Assembly (NCBI RefSeq): GCF_000271665.2
Contig: NZ_CP010978.1
Location: forward strand, 1,148,501 to 1,212,500
Source of the DNA: Pelosinus fermentans JBW45
GTDB lineage: Bacteria > Bacillota > Negativicutes > DSM-13327
Length of the DNA: 64,000 nucleotides
Reading direction: 5' to 3'
Part shown: positions 1 through 9,044 of the stretch, piece after piece
Numbering within the stretch: the stretch's first letter is position 1
How the letters are laid out: the number at the start of each line of letters is the position of its first letter
The notes under the pieces: generated by a model
Seen by the model: only the letters and a program-made list of their open reading frames with translations
Told to the model about the DNA's origin: nothing
The model's database searches: none
Position numbers and translations under genes: made by a program

Positions 1-14
1 TACTAACGTAAATG

Positions 15-65
15 AAATCCAGCAAAGCAATCCTTTTATCAGGATTGCTTTGTTGGATTTTTTTA
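15..65 (+). terminator. Rho-independent terminator
   Basis: A 19-bp stem (15-33 with 42-60, one G-T pair) with an 8-nt loop runs straight into a T tract. It probably ends the transcript of a gene lying before the window. Confidence 0.8.
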
Positions 66-85
66 TTTAATAAGGAGGAGATATC

Positions 86-913
86 ATGAAAAGTGGTTTG
101 CCAATTGGAATATTTGATTCAGGTATTGGTGGTCTTAGTGTTTACAGTCAAATAAAAAAGGTATTGCCAAAAGAGGATATCATCTACTTTGGCGATACGG
201 CACATGCTCCTTACGGCACTCGAAATCCATGGCAAATACGAGAATTTGTGAATCAAATGTTATCTTTTTTTGATCGTTGTAATTTAAAAATAGCTGTAAG
301 TGCCTGTAATACCATTACTGTACTGGGATTGGAGGAGTTTCAGAAGAATCATGACTTTAAAATAGTAGGAATGAGCACAGGGGCACAGCAAGCGATAGCT
401 GCCAGTACCAATAAACGTATCGGTGTTATTGGTACAGAGGTGACGATTCATAGTGGGATGCACCACAAAACCTTATTAGCATTAAAACCGGAGAGTAAAG
501 TGTACGCTCAGACTTGCCCTAAATTTGCGCCTCTCATTGAACAAGGAAAGTTGACTGGTATAGAAATAGAAGATGCAATTACTGAATACCTAACCCCCTT
601 AAAAAAAGAGAAAATAGATACGTTATTATTAGCTTGCACTCATTATCCGTATATAAGTGAATTAATAAAAGAATTCATGGGAGATCAAGTGAAGGTGATT
701 GATCCAGCAGAAGAAACGGCTAATCAAATTAGGAATGTGCTTAGCAATGCTGGGATTTTAAATGACAATGGCAATGCAGGAAAAGGGAGGTTATATTTTT
801 CAGAGCAGGCGCAGCAGGTACGCAGGATTGCCGAGAACATTATGGACACTTCAAGATGCTTGTTTTTAGAAAGAAACCTAGAAGGAGTAGTTCCATGTAA
901 AAAAGATAATTGA
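86..913 (+). CDS. murI: Glutamate racemase
   Basis: Cofactor-independent racemase that makes D-glutamate for peptidoglycan in the cytoplasm. The 275 residues match the family length. The N-terminus carries the substrate-loop motif IGIFDSGIGGLS, and the two catalytic cysteines lie in SACNT (about residue 74) and LLACTHYP (about residue 184). A strong aaggagg site stands before the ATG. The ACNT block is followed by ITVLGLEEF rather than the more usual A-S/T-rich stretch, so this may be a divergent second copy, or an amino-acid racemase of the same fold. It sits alone between a terminator and the acoR gene, with no sign of an operon. Confidence 0.9.
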   Translation: MKSGLPIGIFDSGIGGLSVYSQIKKVLPKEDIIYFGDTAHAPYGTRNPWQIREFVNQMLSFFDRCNLKIAVSACNTITVLGLEEFQKNHDFKIVGMSTGAQQAIAASTNKRIGVIGTEVTIHSGMHHKTLLALKPESKVYAQTCPKFAPLIEQGKLTGIEIEDAITEYLTPLKKEKIDTLLLACTHYPYISELIKEFMGDQVKVIDPAEETANQIRNVLSNAGILNDNGNAGKGRLYFSEQAQQVRRIAENIMDTSRCLFLERNLEGVVPCKKDN

Positions 914-1192
914 GTATGACAATTTGCACAATAACCATAAAATTCAAGAGAATGGGAAATTATTTTAAAATATTCTACAGTATTGATGGATAAATTGCAA
1001 TTCATAGAAGAATTTTAAGAAATTGCAGGAATATAGGTGAGAAGTAATGAAGTTATGCAGTATTTCATAGAATTTTTAATAAGGGTGCTGTTTAGTCATT
1101 TCATCACTTTAGGATATTGTGATTTCTTAAGATTGAAAATTCGAAACACAGATTAGTAAGAAGCTTTGCGTACTGATTGGAGGGAAGAGTTC

Positions 1193-3193
1193 ATGGATAT
1201 GAATGTTCTCGGTGAGCCCGTTGGTCATAATATGGGGATAGCTTGGAATCAATTTATTCGTTCAGGAAAAATCGCAGCAGGAATTGTTTCGCCTTTGGTT
1301 GCTAAGTCATGGGAGAAATGTGCCAATCGAAACATGAACCCTACAGAAGGTCGAGGGCAAATTGAATTAGGGCATAATGAGCTTAAAGAGCTGCTAGATA
1401 AGAACGAAAGGACGATTCGTATTGCCAATCCTTTTATGAAAAATCTTTATAAAACGTTTTCCAATACGGGATTCATTATCGTATTGGCGGATATTAAAGG
1501 ATATATATTAGAATCTTTTGGTGATAAGGAACGTTTAAAGAATGCACAATATCTTAACTTTGTTCTTGGAGCTAATTGGTCAGAGGCAAGCGTGGGGACA
1601 AATGCAATTGGACTTGCGTTAGCTACGGGAAAGCCGGCTCAAGTCTCAGGCTGGGAGCATTTTTCACAACCGCATCACTGCTGGACTTGTTCGGCAGCCC
1701 CCATTTTTAATAGACAAGGAGAAATGGTTGCCGTACTAGATATTTCCGGGCCTGTACATGAGAAAAATTCTCATACTCTGGGCATGGTGGCCGCGGCTTC
1801 AGAGGCAATTTCCATGCAGCTAAAAATGCAGCAGAAACAAAATGAAATGGTTTTAGTGAATAAACATTTGGAAAGTATTTTTAATGCTATGTCAGACGGT
1901 GTGATCCTCATTGATAAATGTGGCATTATTAAAGACGTAAATACTATTACGAAACAAATGCTCAATCGCAATAACCAAAACATGATCGGCTGTTCGATTG
2001 ATACTATTTTTAAAGAAATATCACCTTTCACGAAAGAGATGCTGCACCATAAGAAATCGTATTCTGGTATTAAGCTATCAGTGCCTGGTTCTAATGGAAC
2101 GAATCATTGTTTGGCTTCAGGTGAAATTGTTGCTGATGATCAGGGAAGCGTGAGCGGTGGTGTAGTGATCTTGCGTCCGATTCAACAAGGCAAGAGTTCT
2201 GCAAATTGCTATAGTGCCCATAATGCGGATTTCACATTTAATGATATTATTGGTACTAGTTCTTCTATGCGTGAAGTGATGGGAGTGGCAGTATTAGCGG
2301 CTGAAAGTACTTCAAACATACTTCTGCAAGGGGAAAGCGGGACTGGAAAGGAATTATTTGCTCAGGCGATTCATAACCAAAGTGCTAGACGTAAGGGACC
2401 ATTTATTGCTGTGAATTGTGGTGCAATACCCCGAGAATTGATTGGCAGCGAACTTTTCGGCTATGAAGAAGGGGCTTTTACAGGAGCCAAGCGAGGGGGG
2501 CGTCCAGGAAAGTTTGAATTGGCGGCAGGTGGGACGCTATTCTTGGATGAAATTGGTGACATGCCTTTAGAACAGCAAGTCTCCTTACTGCGGGTACTGC
2601 AAGAAAAAAAGATAAATCGCATTGGCAGTGATAAAATAATTGCTACAAATGTACGAATCATTTGTGCTACAAATAAAAATCTGCTGAAAGAAGTGAGAAT
2701 GGGGAGCTTTAGGCAAGATCTTTATTATCGCCTCAATGTAATCTCTGTTACCATACCTCCTTTGCGTGAACGGGGAGAAGATATCATCTTACTGCTTACT
2801 TCCTTTTTGCAAAATTTGAGCAAAGGCGGAAATTGCGAATTTGACCTAGAGCCGGAAGTACTGCATTGCTTAAAAAAATATAGCTGGCCGGGGAATGTGC
2901 GCGAACTTCATAATGTAGCAGAACGAATCATCCATCTGGTTAAGGGAAAGACAGTATCGTTAGTACATTTGCCTGCCGATGTATATCATTGCTGCGAAGA
3001 GTTGACTGAACTGCCAACCCAAAGAAGTTCTTTTAAGGAACAGCGCAAGCGGGAGAATGAAAAAACAGAACGAGAAGAAATCATTACACTGCTCCATGAG
3101 TGCAAAGGAAATATTAGTCATATTGCCAAACGAATGGGCGTAGCTCGTACCACAGTTTATCGAAAGATGCAATTGTATGCAATACAATATTAA
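1193..3193 (+). CDS. acoR: Sigma-54-dependent activator, AcoR type
   Basis: Enhancer-binding activator expected to switch on the neighbouring acetoin dehydrogenase operon through sigma-54 RNA polymerase. Order of domains: an N-terminal AcoR-type sensor with a GAF-like domain (about 60-200; block GANWSEASVGTNAIGLAL), a PAS-like segment (about 220-330), an AAA+ domain with Walker A GESGTGKE (about 380) and the sigma-54 contact loop GAFTGA (about 427), and a Fis-type helix-turn-helix near residue 640. The ATG at 1193 is chosen over an in-frame TTG at 1166 because ggaggg lies 8 nt before it. The next operon starts 470 bp downstream on the same strand behind a matching -24/-12 promoter. The inducer is inferred to be acetoin. 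Confidence 0.9.
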   Translation: MDMNVLGEPVGHNMGIAWNQFIRSGKIAAGIVSPLVAKSWEKCANRNMNPTEGRGQIELGHNELKELLDKNERTIRIANPFMKNLYKTFSNTGFIIVLADIKGYILESFGDKERLKNAQYLNFVLGANWSEASVGTNAIGLALATGKPAQVSGWEHFSQPHHCWTCSAAPIFNRQGEMVAVLDISGPVHEKNSHTLGMVAAASEAISMQLKMQQKQNEMVLVNKHLESIFNAMSDGVILIDKCGIIKDVNTITKQMLNRNNQNMIGCSIDTIFKEISPFTKEMLHHKKSYSGIKLSVPGSNGTNHCLASGEIVADDQGSVSGGVVILRPIQQGKSSANCYSAHNADFTFNDIIGTSSSMREVMGVAVLAAESTSNILLQGESGTGKELFAQAIHNQSARRKGPFIAVNCGAIPRELIGSELFGYEEGAFTGAKRGGRPGKFELAAGGTLFLDEIGDMPLEQQVSLLRVLQEKKINRIGSDKIIATNVRIICATNKNLLKEVRMGSFRQDLYYRLNVISVTIPPLRERGEDIILLLTSFLQNLSKGGNCEFDLEPEVLHCLKKYSWPGNVRELHNVAERIIHLVKGKTVSLVHLPADVYHCCEELTELPTQRSSFKEQRKRENEKTEREEIITLLHECKGNISHIAKRMGVARTTVYRKMQLYAIQY

Positions 3194-3203
3194 AAGAAAT
3201 AAG

Positions 3204-3252
3204 TGTAGCGAGGTGTAGCACTGTAATACACCGTTACGACATTCACGCTACA
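3204..3252. promoter_or_regulatory. Nested inverted repeats, candidate AcoR enhancer site
   Basis: Outer arms tgtagcg (3204-3210) and cgctaca (3246-3252) enclose inner arms ggtgta (3212-3217) and tacacc (3227-3232). The site lies about 270 bp before the sigma-54 promoter, a plausible place for an upstream activator sequence. Its role is inference, since it could also be part of the acoR 3' end hairpin. Confidence 0.4.
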
Positions 3253-3264
3253 GTTCATTTATAC

Positions 3265-3292
3265 AAAAACCACCTAAACCAGGTGGTTTTTT
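3265..3292 (+). terminator. acoR terminator
   Basis: Stem of 11 bp (3265-3275 with 3281-3291), 5-nt loop and a T tract. Confidence 0.85.
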
Positions 3293-3370
3293 TCTATATG
3301 TCTTAGGGTGAGTCAGCATTTTTTGTAAGTGTAGAAAGTATAAGCTATAAGTTGGAAAAACAAGCTTTTA

Positions 3371-3467
3371 TGAACCACAAAGGCACAATGCCGCTGACGC
3401 GGCACACAAAGGAGTGCACAAAAAATATAAAGAAAACCCTTTGTGTCCTTTGCGTCTTTGTGGTTCA
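3371..3467. repeat. Palindromic intergenic repeat, copy 1
   Basis: The element begins tgaaccacaaaggca and ends with its complement cctttgcgtctttgtggttca. A small inner palindrome gccgctgacgcggc lies in the left half. Close copies lie at 5716-5810 and 10524-10624, with a partial one at 46012-46090. It lies between acoR and the operon promoter. Confidence 0.85.
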
Positions 3468-3520
3468 ATCAATTTTATATGTTTTAAAAGATGTACATCA
3501 TGTTATTAGTTGTAAAGAGT

Positions 3521-3536
3521 TGGTATGAAAATTGCA
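3521..3536 (+). promoter_or_regulatory. Sigma-54 promoter of the acetoin dehydrogenase operon
   Basis: tggtat-N5-ttgca, with exactly 10 bp between the GG (3522-3523) and GC (3534-3535) dinucleotides, as sigma-54 requires. It fits the AcoR-type activator encoded just upstream. Confidence 0.85.
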
Positions 3537-3665
3537 ACATAATAGTATGTGAAGAATTAAAAGCAACTTACTAGCGAATTACTTACAAGGAAGGAGAGGA
3601 TTGGAGCATTCATAAAAAATATCTGAGTAATGAGAAAAGTCAAAATAGTTTAGGAGGGTTATGAT

Positions 3666-4631
3666 ATGGGCGATGTTACGAAAGAACAATTATTGGATTT
3701 TTATAAAACAATGCTGACAATCCGTAAATTTGAAGATAAGGCAGCCGAATTATTTGCAGCAGGCAGGCTTCCTGGCTTTGTTCATCTGTATAGCGGGGAA
3801 GAGGCTGTGGCTACAGGCGTATGTGCCAGCCTGACAAATAAAGATTATATCACCAGTACTCATCGAGGTCATGGTCATTTAATTGCCAAAGGTGGGCAAG
3901 TGGATAAGATGATGGCAGAACTATTTGCCAAAGTGACAGGCTATTGTAAAGGCAGAGGAGGGTCCATGCATATTGCTGATGTGGATCTGGGTATTTTGGG
4001 GGCCAATGGTATTGTTGGCGCAGGACAGCCCATTGCTGTTGGTGCTGCATTTGCGAATCAGTATCTAAAGAATGATGCAGTTTCCGTATGTTTCTTTGGT
4101 GATGCTGCTTCCAATCGAGGTACCTTTCATGAAGCATTAAATCTGGCATCGGTTTGGAAGCTGCCAGTGATTTTTGTCTGTGAAAATAACCGTTTTGGTA
4201 TTTCTATGAATCAGAAAGATCATATGAATATTGTGGATGTTTCTCAGCGGGCCATATCTTATGGTATTCCGGGAGTCACAATTGATGGCAATGATGTTGC
4301 TGCTGTTTATGAAACGGCAAAGGATGCAATCAGTCGTGCAAGAAAGGGCGAAGGCCCAAGCTTGATTGAATGCAAAACATGGAGACATTATGGACATTTC
4401 CAAGGAGATGCCGGTTTATATAAAGATGCCCAAGAACAAGAAGAGTGGTTGAAAAAAGACCCCATACTAAAATTAGAAGAAAAATTAAAGGTCCTGAAAT
4501 TTGCCAAGGATACGGAACTTAAGGAAATACAACAACAGATACAGGGGCAAATTGATGCGGCGGTTGAATTTGCTGAAAATAGTCCCGAGCCAAGTCCAGA
4601 AGATGTTCTGGCCGATGTGTATGCTCCCTGA
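3666..4631 (+). CDS. acoA: Acetoin dehydrogenase E1 component, alpha subunit (TPP-dependent)
   Basis: With AcoB it forms the thiamine-diphosphate E1 that cleaves acetoin and passes the acetyl unit to the lipoyl arm of E2. The 321 residues fit separate-alpha acetoin E1 enzymes better than the longer pyruvate dehydrogenase alpha. Blocks seen: STHRGHGH (64-71), GRGGSMHIAD (96-105), and the TPP/Mg region ending in ENN (173-175). The usual GDG of the TPP motif reads GDA here (145-147), whereas the second copy at 25151 keeps GDG. First gene of the operon, with taggaggg before its ATG. Substrate is inferred from AcoR and family resemblance. Confidence 0.9.
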   Translation: MGDVTKEQLLDFYKTMLTIRKFEDKAAELFAAGRLPGFVHLYSGEEAVATGVCASLTNKDYITSTHRGHGHLIAKGGQVDKMMAELFAKVTGYCKGRGGSMHIADVDLGILGANGIVGAGQPIAVGAAFANQYLKNDAVSVCFFGDAASNRGTFHEALNLASVWKLPVIFVCENNRFGISMNQKDHMNIVDVSQRAISYGIPGVTIDGNDVAAVYETAKDAISRARKGEGPSLIECKTWRHYGHFQGDAGLYKDAQEQEEWLKKDPILKLEEKLKVLKFAKDTELKEIQQQIQGQIDAAVEFAENSPEPSPEDVLADVYAP

Positions 4632-4744
4632 TTGCCGCTATATTGTTGGTCTGCGGGGAAAGGGATATAGGGTATGACTTTCCTAAGGATTGCTATTTAG
4701 AATCGGTAGTTTGATTGATACAGAACAAAGAAAGGATGAAGAAA

Positions 4745-5713
4745 ATGAAAAAAATGACATATGCCGAAGCCATTCGGGATGGTATGAGAGTAGAAATGCA
4801 AAGGGACGCCAACGTATATATTGCAGGTGAAGATGTAGGGAAATTTGGGGGCTGCTTTGGAGTTACGGCAGGATTATTTGATGAATTTCCTGGTCGGGTA
4901 CTTGATACGCCGATTAGCGAAACAGCGATTGTCGGTCATGCTGTTGGTGCGGCGGCAGCTGGACTACGTCCAGTCGTTGAAATTATGTTCATTGACTTTA
5001 TGGGTGTATGCATGGATGAATTGTTCAATCAGGCTGCAAAGATGCGATATATGTTTGGCGGTAAAGCAAAAGTTCCTATGGTGGTACGGACTCCTTGCGG
5101 CGGCGGTATGACGGCATCGGCTCAGCATTCCCAATGTATAGAAGCATGGTTCACTCATATACCAGGGATAAAAACAATTATGCCTTCAACTCCAGCCGAT
5201 GCAAAAGGCTTAATGGCGGCAGCCATTCGCGATGATAATCCCGTCATGTATATTGAGCATAAGCAGCTGCTAGCCATGAGCGGTGAGGTACCGGAGGGTG
5301 AATATGTCATTCCTTTGGGCAAAGCAGATATAAAAAGAGCAGGATCGGATGTAACCATCGTTGCTTGGTCATGGATGGTTCACAAAGCATTAGCAGCGGC
5401 TGAACAATTAGCAAAAGAAGGAATTAGTGCAGAAGTTGTTGATTTGCGTACGCTGGTTCCTTTAGATAAAGAATGCATTTTGCAGTCTGTTGCAAAGACA
5501 AACAGACTCGTGGTGGTAAACGAAGCGGTTCGTACCAGCGGCTTTGCTGGCGAGATAGCAGCCATTGTTGTGGAAGAAGGTTTTGATTTGCTCGATGCTC
5601 CCATCGTGCGGGTCACTGCTCTTGACATCCCCGTTCCCTTTAATGCGAAACTAGAAGCCGTTTACTTACCCAACGAAACCAAAATCATAGCAGCAGTAAA
5701 GAGCTTATTTTAA
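4745..5713 (+). CDS. acoB: Acetoin dehydrogenase E1 component, beta subunit
   Basis: Transketolase-like beta subunit partnering AcoA; together they form the TPP site at the subunit interface. Typical blocks are GEDVGKFGG, the EIMFIDFM segment, [20 protein letters not shown], and a C-terminal transketolase domain with VDLRTLVPLD and VNEAV. The ATG at 4745 is preferred because agaaagg lies about 9 nt upstream; earlier in-frame starts (TTG 4715, ATG 4736) lack a spaced site. It is about 66% of the way along a single-strand operon and lies 113 bp after acoA. A palindromic repeat follows immediately. Confidence 0.9.
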   Translation: MKKMTYAEAIRDGMRVEMQRDANVYIAGEDVGKFGGCFGVTAGLFDEFPGRVLDTPISETAIVGHAVGAAAAGLRPVVEIMFIDFMGVCMDELFNQAAKMRYMFGGKAKVPMVVRTPCGGGMTASAQHSQCIEAWFTHIPGIKTIMPSTPADAKGLMAAAIRDDNPVMYIEHKQLLAMSGEVPEGEYVIPLGKADIKRAGSDVTIVAWSWMVHKALAAAEQLAKEGISAEVVDLRTLVPLDKECILQSVAKTNRLVVVNEAVRTSGFAGEIAAIVVEEGFDLLDAPIVRVTALDIPVPFNAKLEAVYLPNETKIIAAVKSLF

Positions 5714-5715
5714 AA

Positions 5716-5810
5716 ATGCAAAGGCGCAATGCCGCTGCTGCGGCACACAAAGGAGAACACAAAAAATAAGTTATAAATAAAACCCTTTGTGTCCTTTGCG
5801 TCGTGGTTCA
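5716..5810. repeat. Palindromic intergenic repeat, copy 2
   Basis: Same family as 3371-3467, with the left tip missing and gccgctgctgcggc as inner palindrome. It lies inside the operon between the E1 beta and E2 genes, so it will be transcribed and could form a long hairpin. An open frame running through it into acoC is an artefact. Confidence 0.8.
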
Positions 5811-5884
5811 AATCGTTTAATTCTGTTTTAAAAGAACATGTAGCGTTTTTTATGAAACTTCAAATGATAAAGGAGTGCGAACAT

Positions 5885-7108
5885 ATGGCAGTAGAAATTA
5901 CTATGCCGAAAATGGGTCTGTCAATGGTAACAGGGACCATTGTGAAATGGCTAAAGAATGAAGGGGATGCAGTCAGTAAGGGCGATATTATTCTGGAGGT
6001 AATGACGGATAAACTGACTAATACCATTGATGCTCCAGCAGATGGCGTGCTGCTCAGGATCGTTGCCCAAGAGGAAGAAGAACTTCCCTTTGGTGCTTTA
6101 CTGGGTGTGATTGGTATGGAAGGTGAAGCGGTTCAAGGTGCAAAAGCTGCCAGCAAAGCAGCACCTGCTGCAGAACCAGTGATTTCCGAAACGAAGCAGG
6201 CAGATAGTGGCAGTCGGGAGGTTACGGGAAATAGAGTGAAGGCTTCTCCTCTAGCCCGCAAGTTAGCTAAGGAAAACAATGTGGATTTTACGCAGATCAC
6301 TGGTACGGGTCCATCGGGACGCATTGTCCGAGATGATGTTCTTGCATTTATTGCCCAAGGTGGCAATTCCCAGCAGGCAAGCACACCAAAGAGCATTGGC
6401 AGCCCTGCTCCCATCGAAGAGCAAGAGAACTTTACTCTGACTCCTTATGCCGGCATGCGAAAAGCCGTCGGTGATAATATGTCCCTGAGCTGGTCCGTTG
6501 CACCAAAAGTCAATTACCATGTCAGTACGGATCTTTCTGCATTGCTAGCCTTACGAAAAACCATTAATGAAGAAGCACAAGTTAAGATCACCATTACAGA
6601 TATGCTGGTGAAAATTGTTGCTGTGGCACTTAGAATGTCGCCACACATTAATATCGCATTGGTTGACAAAAATATTAGAAATTATAAAGAAGTTCATGTA
6701 GGGGTGGCTGTTGCCATTAGTCAAGGGTTAGTTGTACCCGTTGTGAAAAATGCAGATATCAAAACCATTTCTCAAATTAGCCGGGAAATTAAAGACTTAT
6801 CCTTGCGGGCAAGAGACAATCAGTTAGGAATGCAGGAAATGCGGGGAGGAACCTTTACAGTTACGAATATCGGCGCTTATCAATCCGTTGATTGGTTTAC
6901 CCCTATCATCAATCAGCCGGAAGCAGCTATTTTAGGAGTAGGCAGAACGGTAGACACACCTGTAGTAGAAAATGGAGAAATTGTAATTAAACCAATGATC
7001 GGACTTTCTTTATCCTTTGATCATCGCGTCATTGATGGAGCGCCTGCCGCTGAATTTTTAGGATTACTCTTAAAACTGATAAAAAAACCATATCAAGCTT
7101 TGATTTAA
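5885..7108 (+). CDS. acoC: Acetoin dehydrogenase E2, dihydrolipoyl acetyltransferase
   Basis: Core acyltransferase that carries the acetyl group from E1 to CoA. Layout: one lipoyl domain (1-75) with the attachment lysine K43 in the TDK motif, an Ala/Pro linker, an E1/E3-binding domain with VKASPLARKLAKE, and a catalytic domain ending with the active-site block SFDHRVIDGA. The ATG at 5885 follows aaaggag with good spacing; longer frames upstream run through the repeat. 407 residues is normal for a single-lipoyl E2. The lipoate genes follow at once, which supports local lipoylation of this protein. Confidence 0.9.
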   Translation: MAVEITMPKMGLSMVTGTIVKWLKNEGDAVSKGDIILEVMTDKLTNTIDAPADGVLLRIVAQEEEELPFGALLGVIGMEGEAVQGAKAASKAAPAAEPVISETKQADSGSREVTGNRVKASPLARKLAKENNVDFTQITGTGPSGRIVRDDVLAFIAQGGNSQQASTPKSIGSPAPIEEQENFTLTPYAGMRKAVGDNMSLSWSVAPKVNYHVSTDLSALLALRKTINEEAQVKITITDMLVKIVAVALRMSPHINIALVDKNIRNYKEVHVGVAVAISQGLVVPVVKNADIKTISQISREIKDLSLRARDNQLGMQEMRGGTFTVTNIGAYQSVDWFTPIINQPEAAILGVGRTVDTPVVENGEIVIKPMIGLSLSFDHRVIDGAPAAEFLGLLLKLIKKPYQALI

Positions 7109-7136
7109 CCATGGATCTAGAATAGGAGGATGCAGA

Positions 7137-7865
7137 ATGGGACGCAAGGGATACTGTATAGAACTTGAAGCTTGCAGTTATGATGAAATTCTTCATTTAC
7201 AGGAGACTCTAAATCAGGCCAGGCAGTTAGGCGCTATCCCCGATACGCTGCTTCTCCTTGAGCATCAGCCTTGTTTTACCATAGGAAGAAAAAAAGGGAG
7301 CTCCAACCATCTGTTAGTCAATCAAAAGGTATTAGATGAACAGCATATCAAAGTGTTTGAATCAAACCGGGGCGGGGATATTACCTATCATGGTCCGGGA
7401 CAACTGATCTGTTATCCTATCATTGGTTTAACAGGAGTGCAGAGGGATGTTCATGCTTACGCCAACAAAATGGAAGAATTATTGATCAGAACACTGGCGT
7501 ATTTTGGGATTGCAGCGATGCGCAAAAAAGAATATCCGGGAGTATGGGTTGAGGATCAAAAAATTGGGGCAATTGGCATTGCGATCCGAAAATGGGTTAC
7601 GATGCATGGCGTTTCTTTAAATGTTTGCCCCAATCTAACTCATTTTTCCTTTATTGTGCCTTGCGGTATTACTTCTTTAGGAGTCACCTCTATGTCCCGG
7701 ATATTGGAGACGGTAGATCCTAGAGCGGTGCGCAATCAATTGCGAAAACAATTTGAAGAATTATTTGAAATACAAACAGAGCTAGTGAGTGTAGAGCGGA
7801 TAAAGGAGATGGTCCACTATGCTAAGACCAGCATGGTTAGTTGTTCCGGCACCCGATCAGGATGA
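7137..7865 (+). CDS. lipB: Octanoyl-[acyl carrier protein]-protein transferase LipB
   Basis: Moves octanoate from acyl carrier protein to the lipoyl lysine of E2 proteins. Signature NRGGDITYHGPGQL (77-90), catalytic lysine K142 in QKIGAIGI and acyl-carrying cysteine C176 in VPCGITSLG are all present. 242 residues is normal. It follows acoC by 28 bp with ataggagg as ribosome site, and its last 47 nt overlap the start of lipA in another frame. Placement in the operon suggests dedicated maturation of the AcoC lipoyl domain. Confidence 0.92.
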   Translation: MGRKGYCIELEACSYDEILHLQETLNQARQLGAIPDTLLLLEHQPCFTIGRKKGSSNHLLVNQKVLDEQHIKVFESNRGGDITYHGPGQLICYPIIGLTGVQRDVHAYANKMEELLIRTLAYFGIAAMRKKEYPGVWVEDQKIGAIGIAIRKWVTMHGVSLNVCPNLTHFSFIVPCGITSLGVTSMSRILETVDPRAVRNQLRKQFEELFEIQTELVSVERIKEMVHYAKTSMVSCSGTRSG

Positions 7866-8676
7866 TCTTGCCCAGATGCAGTCTATGCTGAATGCAGGTA
7901 ATTTACATACGGTATGTGAAAGTGCAAATTGCCCCAACATCGGAGAATGTTTTTCCCAGAAGACTTGTACATTTATGATTTTGGGAAATATATGCACTCG
8001 CAATTGCCGATTTTGTGCCGTAGAGCATGGGCAGTTACCTTTGCCTGTGGACAGGGAGGAACCTAAGGCGGTGGCCTTGTCAGCCAAGCAGCTGAACCTT
8101 GCCTATGTAGTGGTAACTTCTGTCACTCGAGATGATTTGCCTGATGGTGGTGCAGGACATTTTGCTAAAACCATTCAGGAGATTCGTCAGGCATTGCCGA
8201 CAGCGAAAGTCGAAGTGCTAATTCCTGATCTTTTGGGACAGTTTGCATCACTAAAGCAGATTATTGATGCGGGGCCAGAGGTGATTAGTCATAATATCGA
8301 AACCGTGCCACGCTTATATAAAGATGTGCGGCCTCAGGCGATTTATGAACGGTCTCTCCAATTACTCAAACGGGTTAGTAACAGTGGTAAAAATATTGCC
8401 AAAGCTGGTATTATGCTTGGGTTAGGAGAAGGGCATGACGAGGTGCTGCAAACCATGGTTGATATAAAAGCAGTGGGCTGCCAAATCCTGACCATTGGAC
8501 AGTATCTCCGCCCGTCTGCCCAGCATCACCCTATCATGGAATATATCCATCCCACCGCTTTTAAAATGTGGGAAGAGAAGGCATATGAGATTGGCTTTAG
8601 CCAAGTTGTTTCCGGTCCAATGGTGCGGAGTTCCTATCATGCCGGACAATGTTATGCAAAAACCTTTCGTAGTTAA
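7819..8676 (+). CDS. lipA: Lipoyl synthase LipA (radical SAM)
   Basis: Inserts two sulfur atoms into protein-bound octanoate to finish the lipoyl group. Both iron-sulfur sites are visible: the auxiliary cluster cysteines C33, C38 and C44 (C-x4-C-x5-C) and the radical SAM triad C59, C63 and C66 (C-x3-C-x2-C). The C-terminal RSSYHA holds the conserved serine ligand. The start overlaps lipB out of frame by 47 nt and has aaggag 10 nt upstream, which suggests translational coupling. 285 residues is usual for the family. Confidence 0.93.
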   Translation: MLRPAWLVVPAPDQDDLAQMQSMLNAGNLHTVCESANCPNIGECFSQKTCTFMILGNICTRNCRFCAVEHGQLPLPVDREEPKAVALSAKQLNLAYVVVTSVTRDDLPDGGAGHFAKTIQEIRQALPTAKVEVLIPDLLGQFASLKQIIDAGPEVISHNIETVPRLYKDVRPQAIYERSLQLLKRVSNSGKNIAKAGIMLGLGEGHDEVLQTMVDIKAVGCQILTIGQYLRPSAQHHPIMEYIHPTAFKMWEEKAYEIGFSQVVSGPMVRSSYHAGQCYAKTFRS

Positions 8677-8702
8677 TCAAAAAAGAGTAGGAGGTAGATA
8701 GT

Positions 8703-9008
8703 ATGGCTCTTCAAGCTGCCTTTATGTTTATAGCCCCAGAGGCTGATCCTATCCACCATCGATCGATTGTGAAAACACCCGAGGTTCACTTAACTGTAGT
8801 TGGAGTCAAAGACTATAAAGAAGCTGAAAAAGTTGCCAAAGAGCTAGTAGATCAGGGAATTACATCTCTTGAATTATGTGGCGGTTTTGGCAGTATTGGA
8901 ACGGCTGCGGTTACCAAGGCTGCCCAGAACAAAGCAAATGTGGGAGCGGTTCGTTTTGATATCCATCCCGGTCTTGGCTTTAAAAGCGGTGATGATTTTT
9001 TTAGCTAA
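8703..9008 (+). CDS. Small DUF6506-like protein
   Basis: A 101-residue protein in the operon between lipA and lpdA, with a good aggaggt site. It looks like the short proteins placed in DUF6506: an N-terminal MALQAAFMFIAPEADP segment, a VVGVKDYKEAEKVAKEL stretch and a Gly-rich LCGGFGSIGT segment. No catalytic motif, signal peptide or membrane span is seen. Position suggests a role tied to acetoin dehydrogenase or lipoylation, but this is only guilt by association. The second dehydrogenase operon has no counterpart. Confidence 0.6.
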   Translation: MALQAAFMFIAPEADPIHHRSIVKTPEVHLTVVGVKDYKEAEKVAKELVDQGITSLELCGGFGSIGTAAVTKAAQNKANVGAVRFDIHPGLGFKSGDDFFS

Positions 9009-9044
9009 TTCTAAGTAATAGAAAAAAACAAATGGAGAGAAAAC

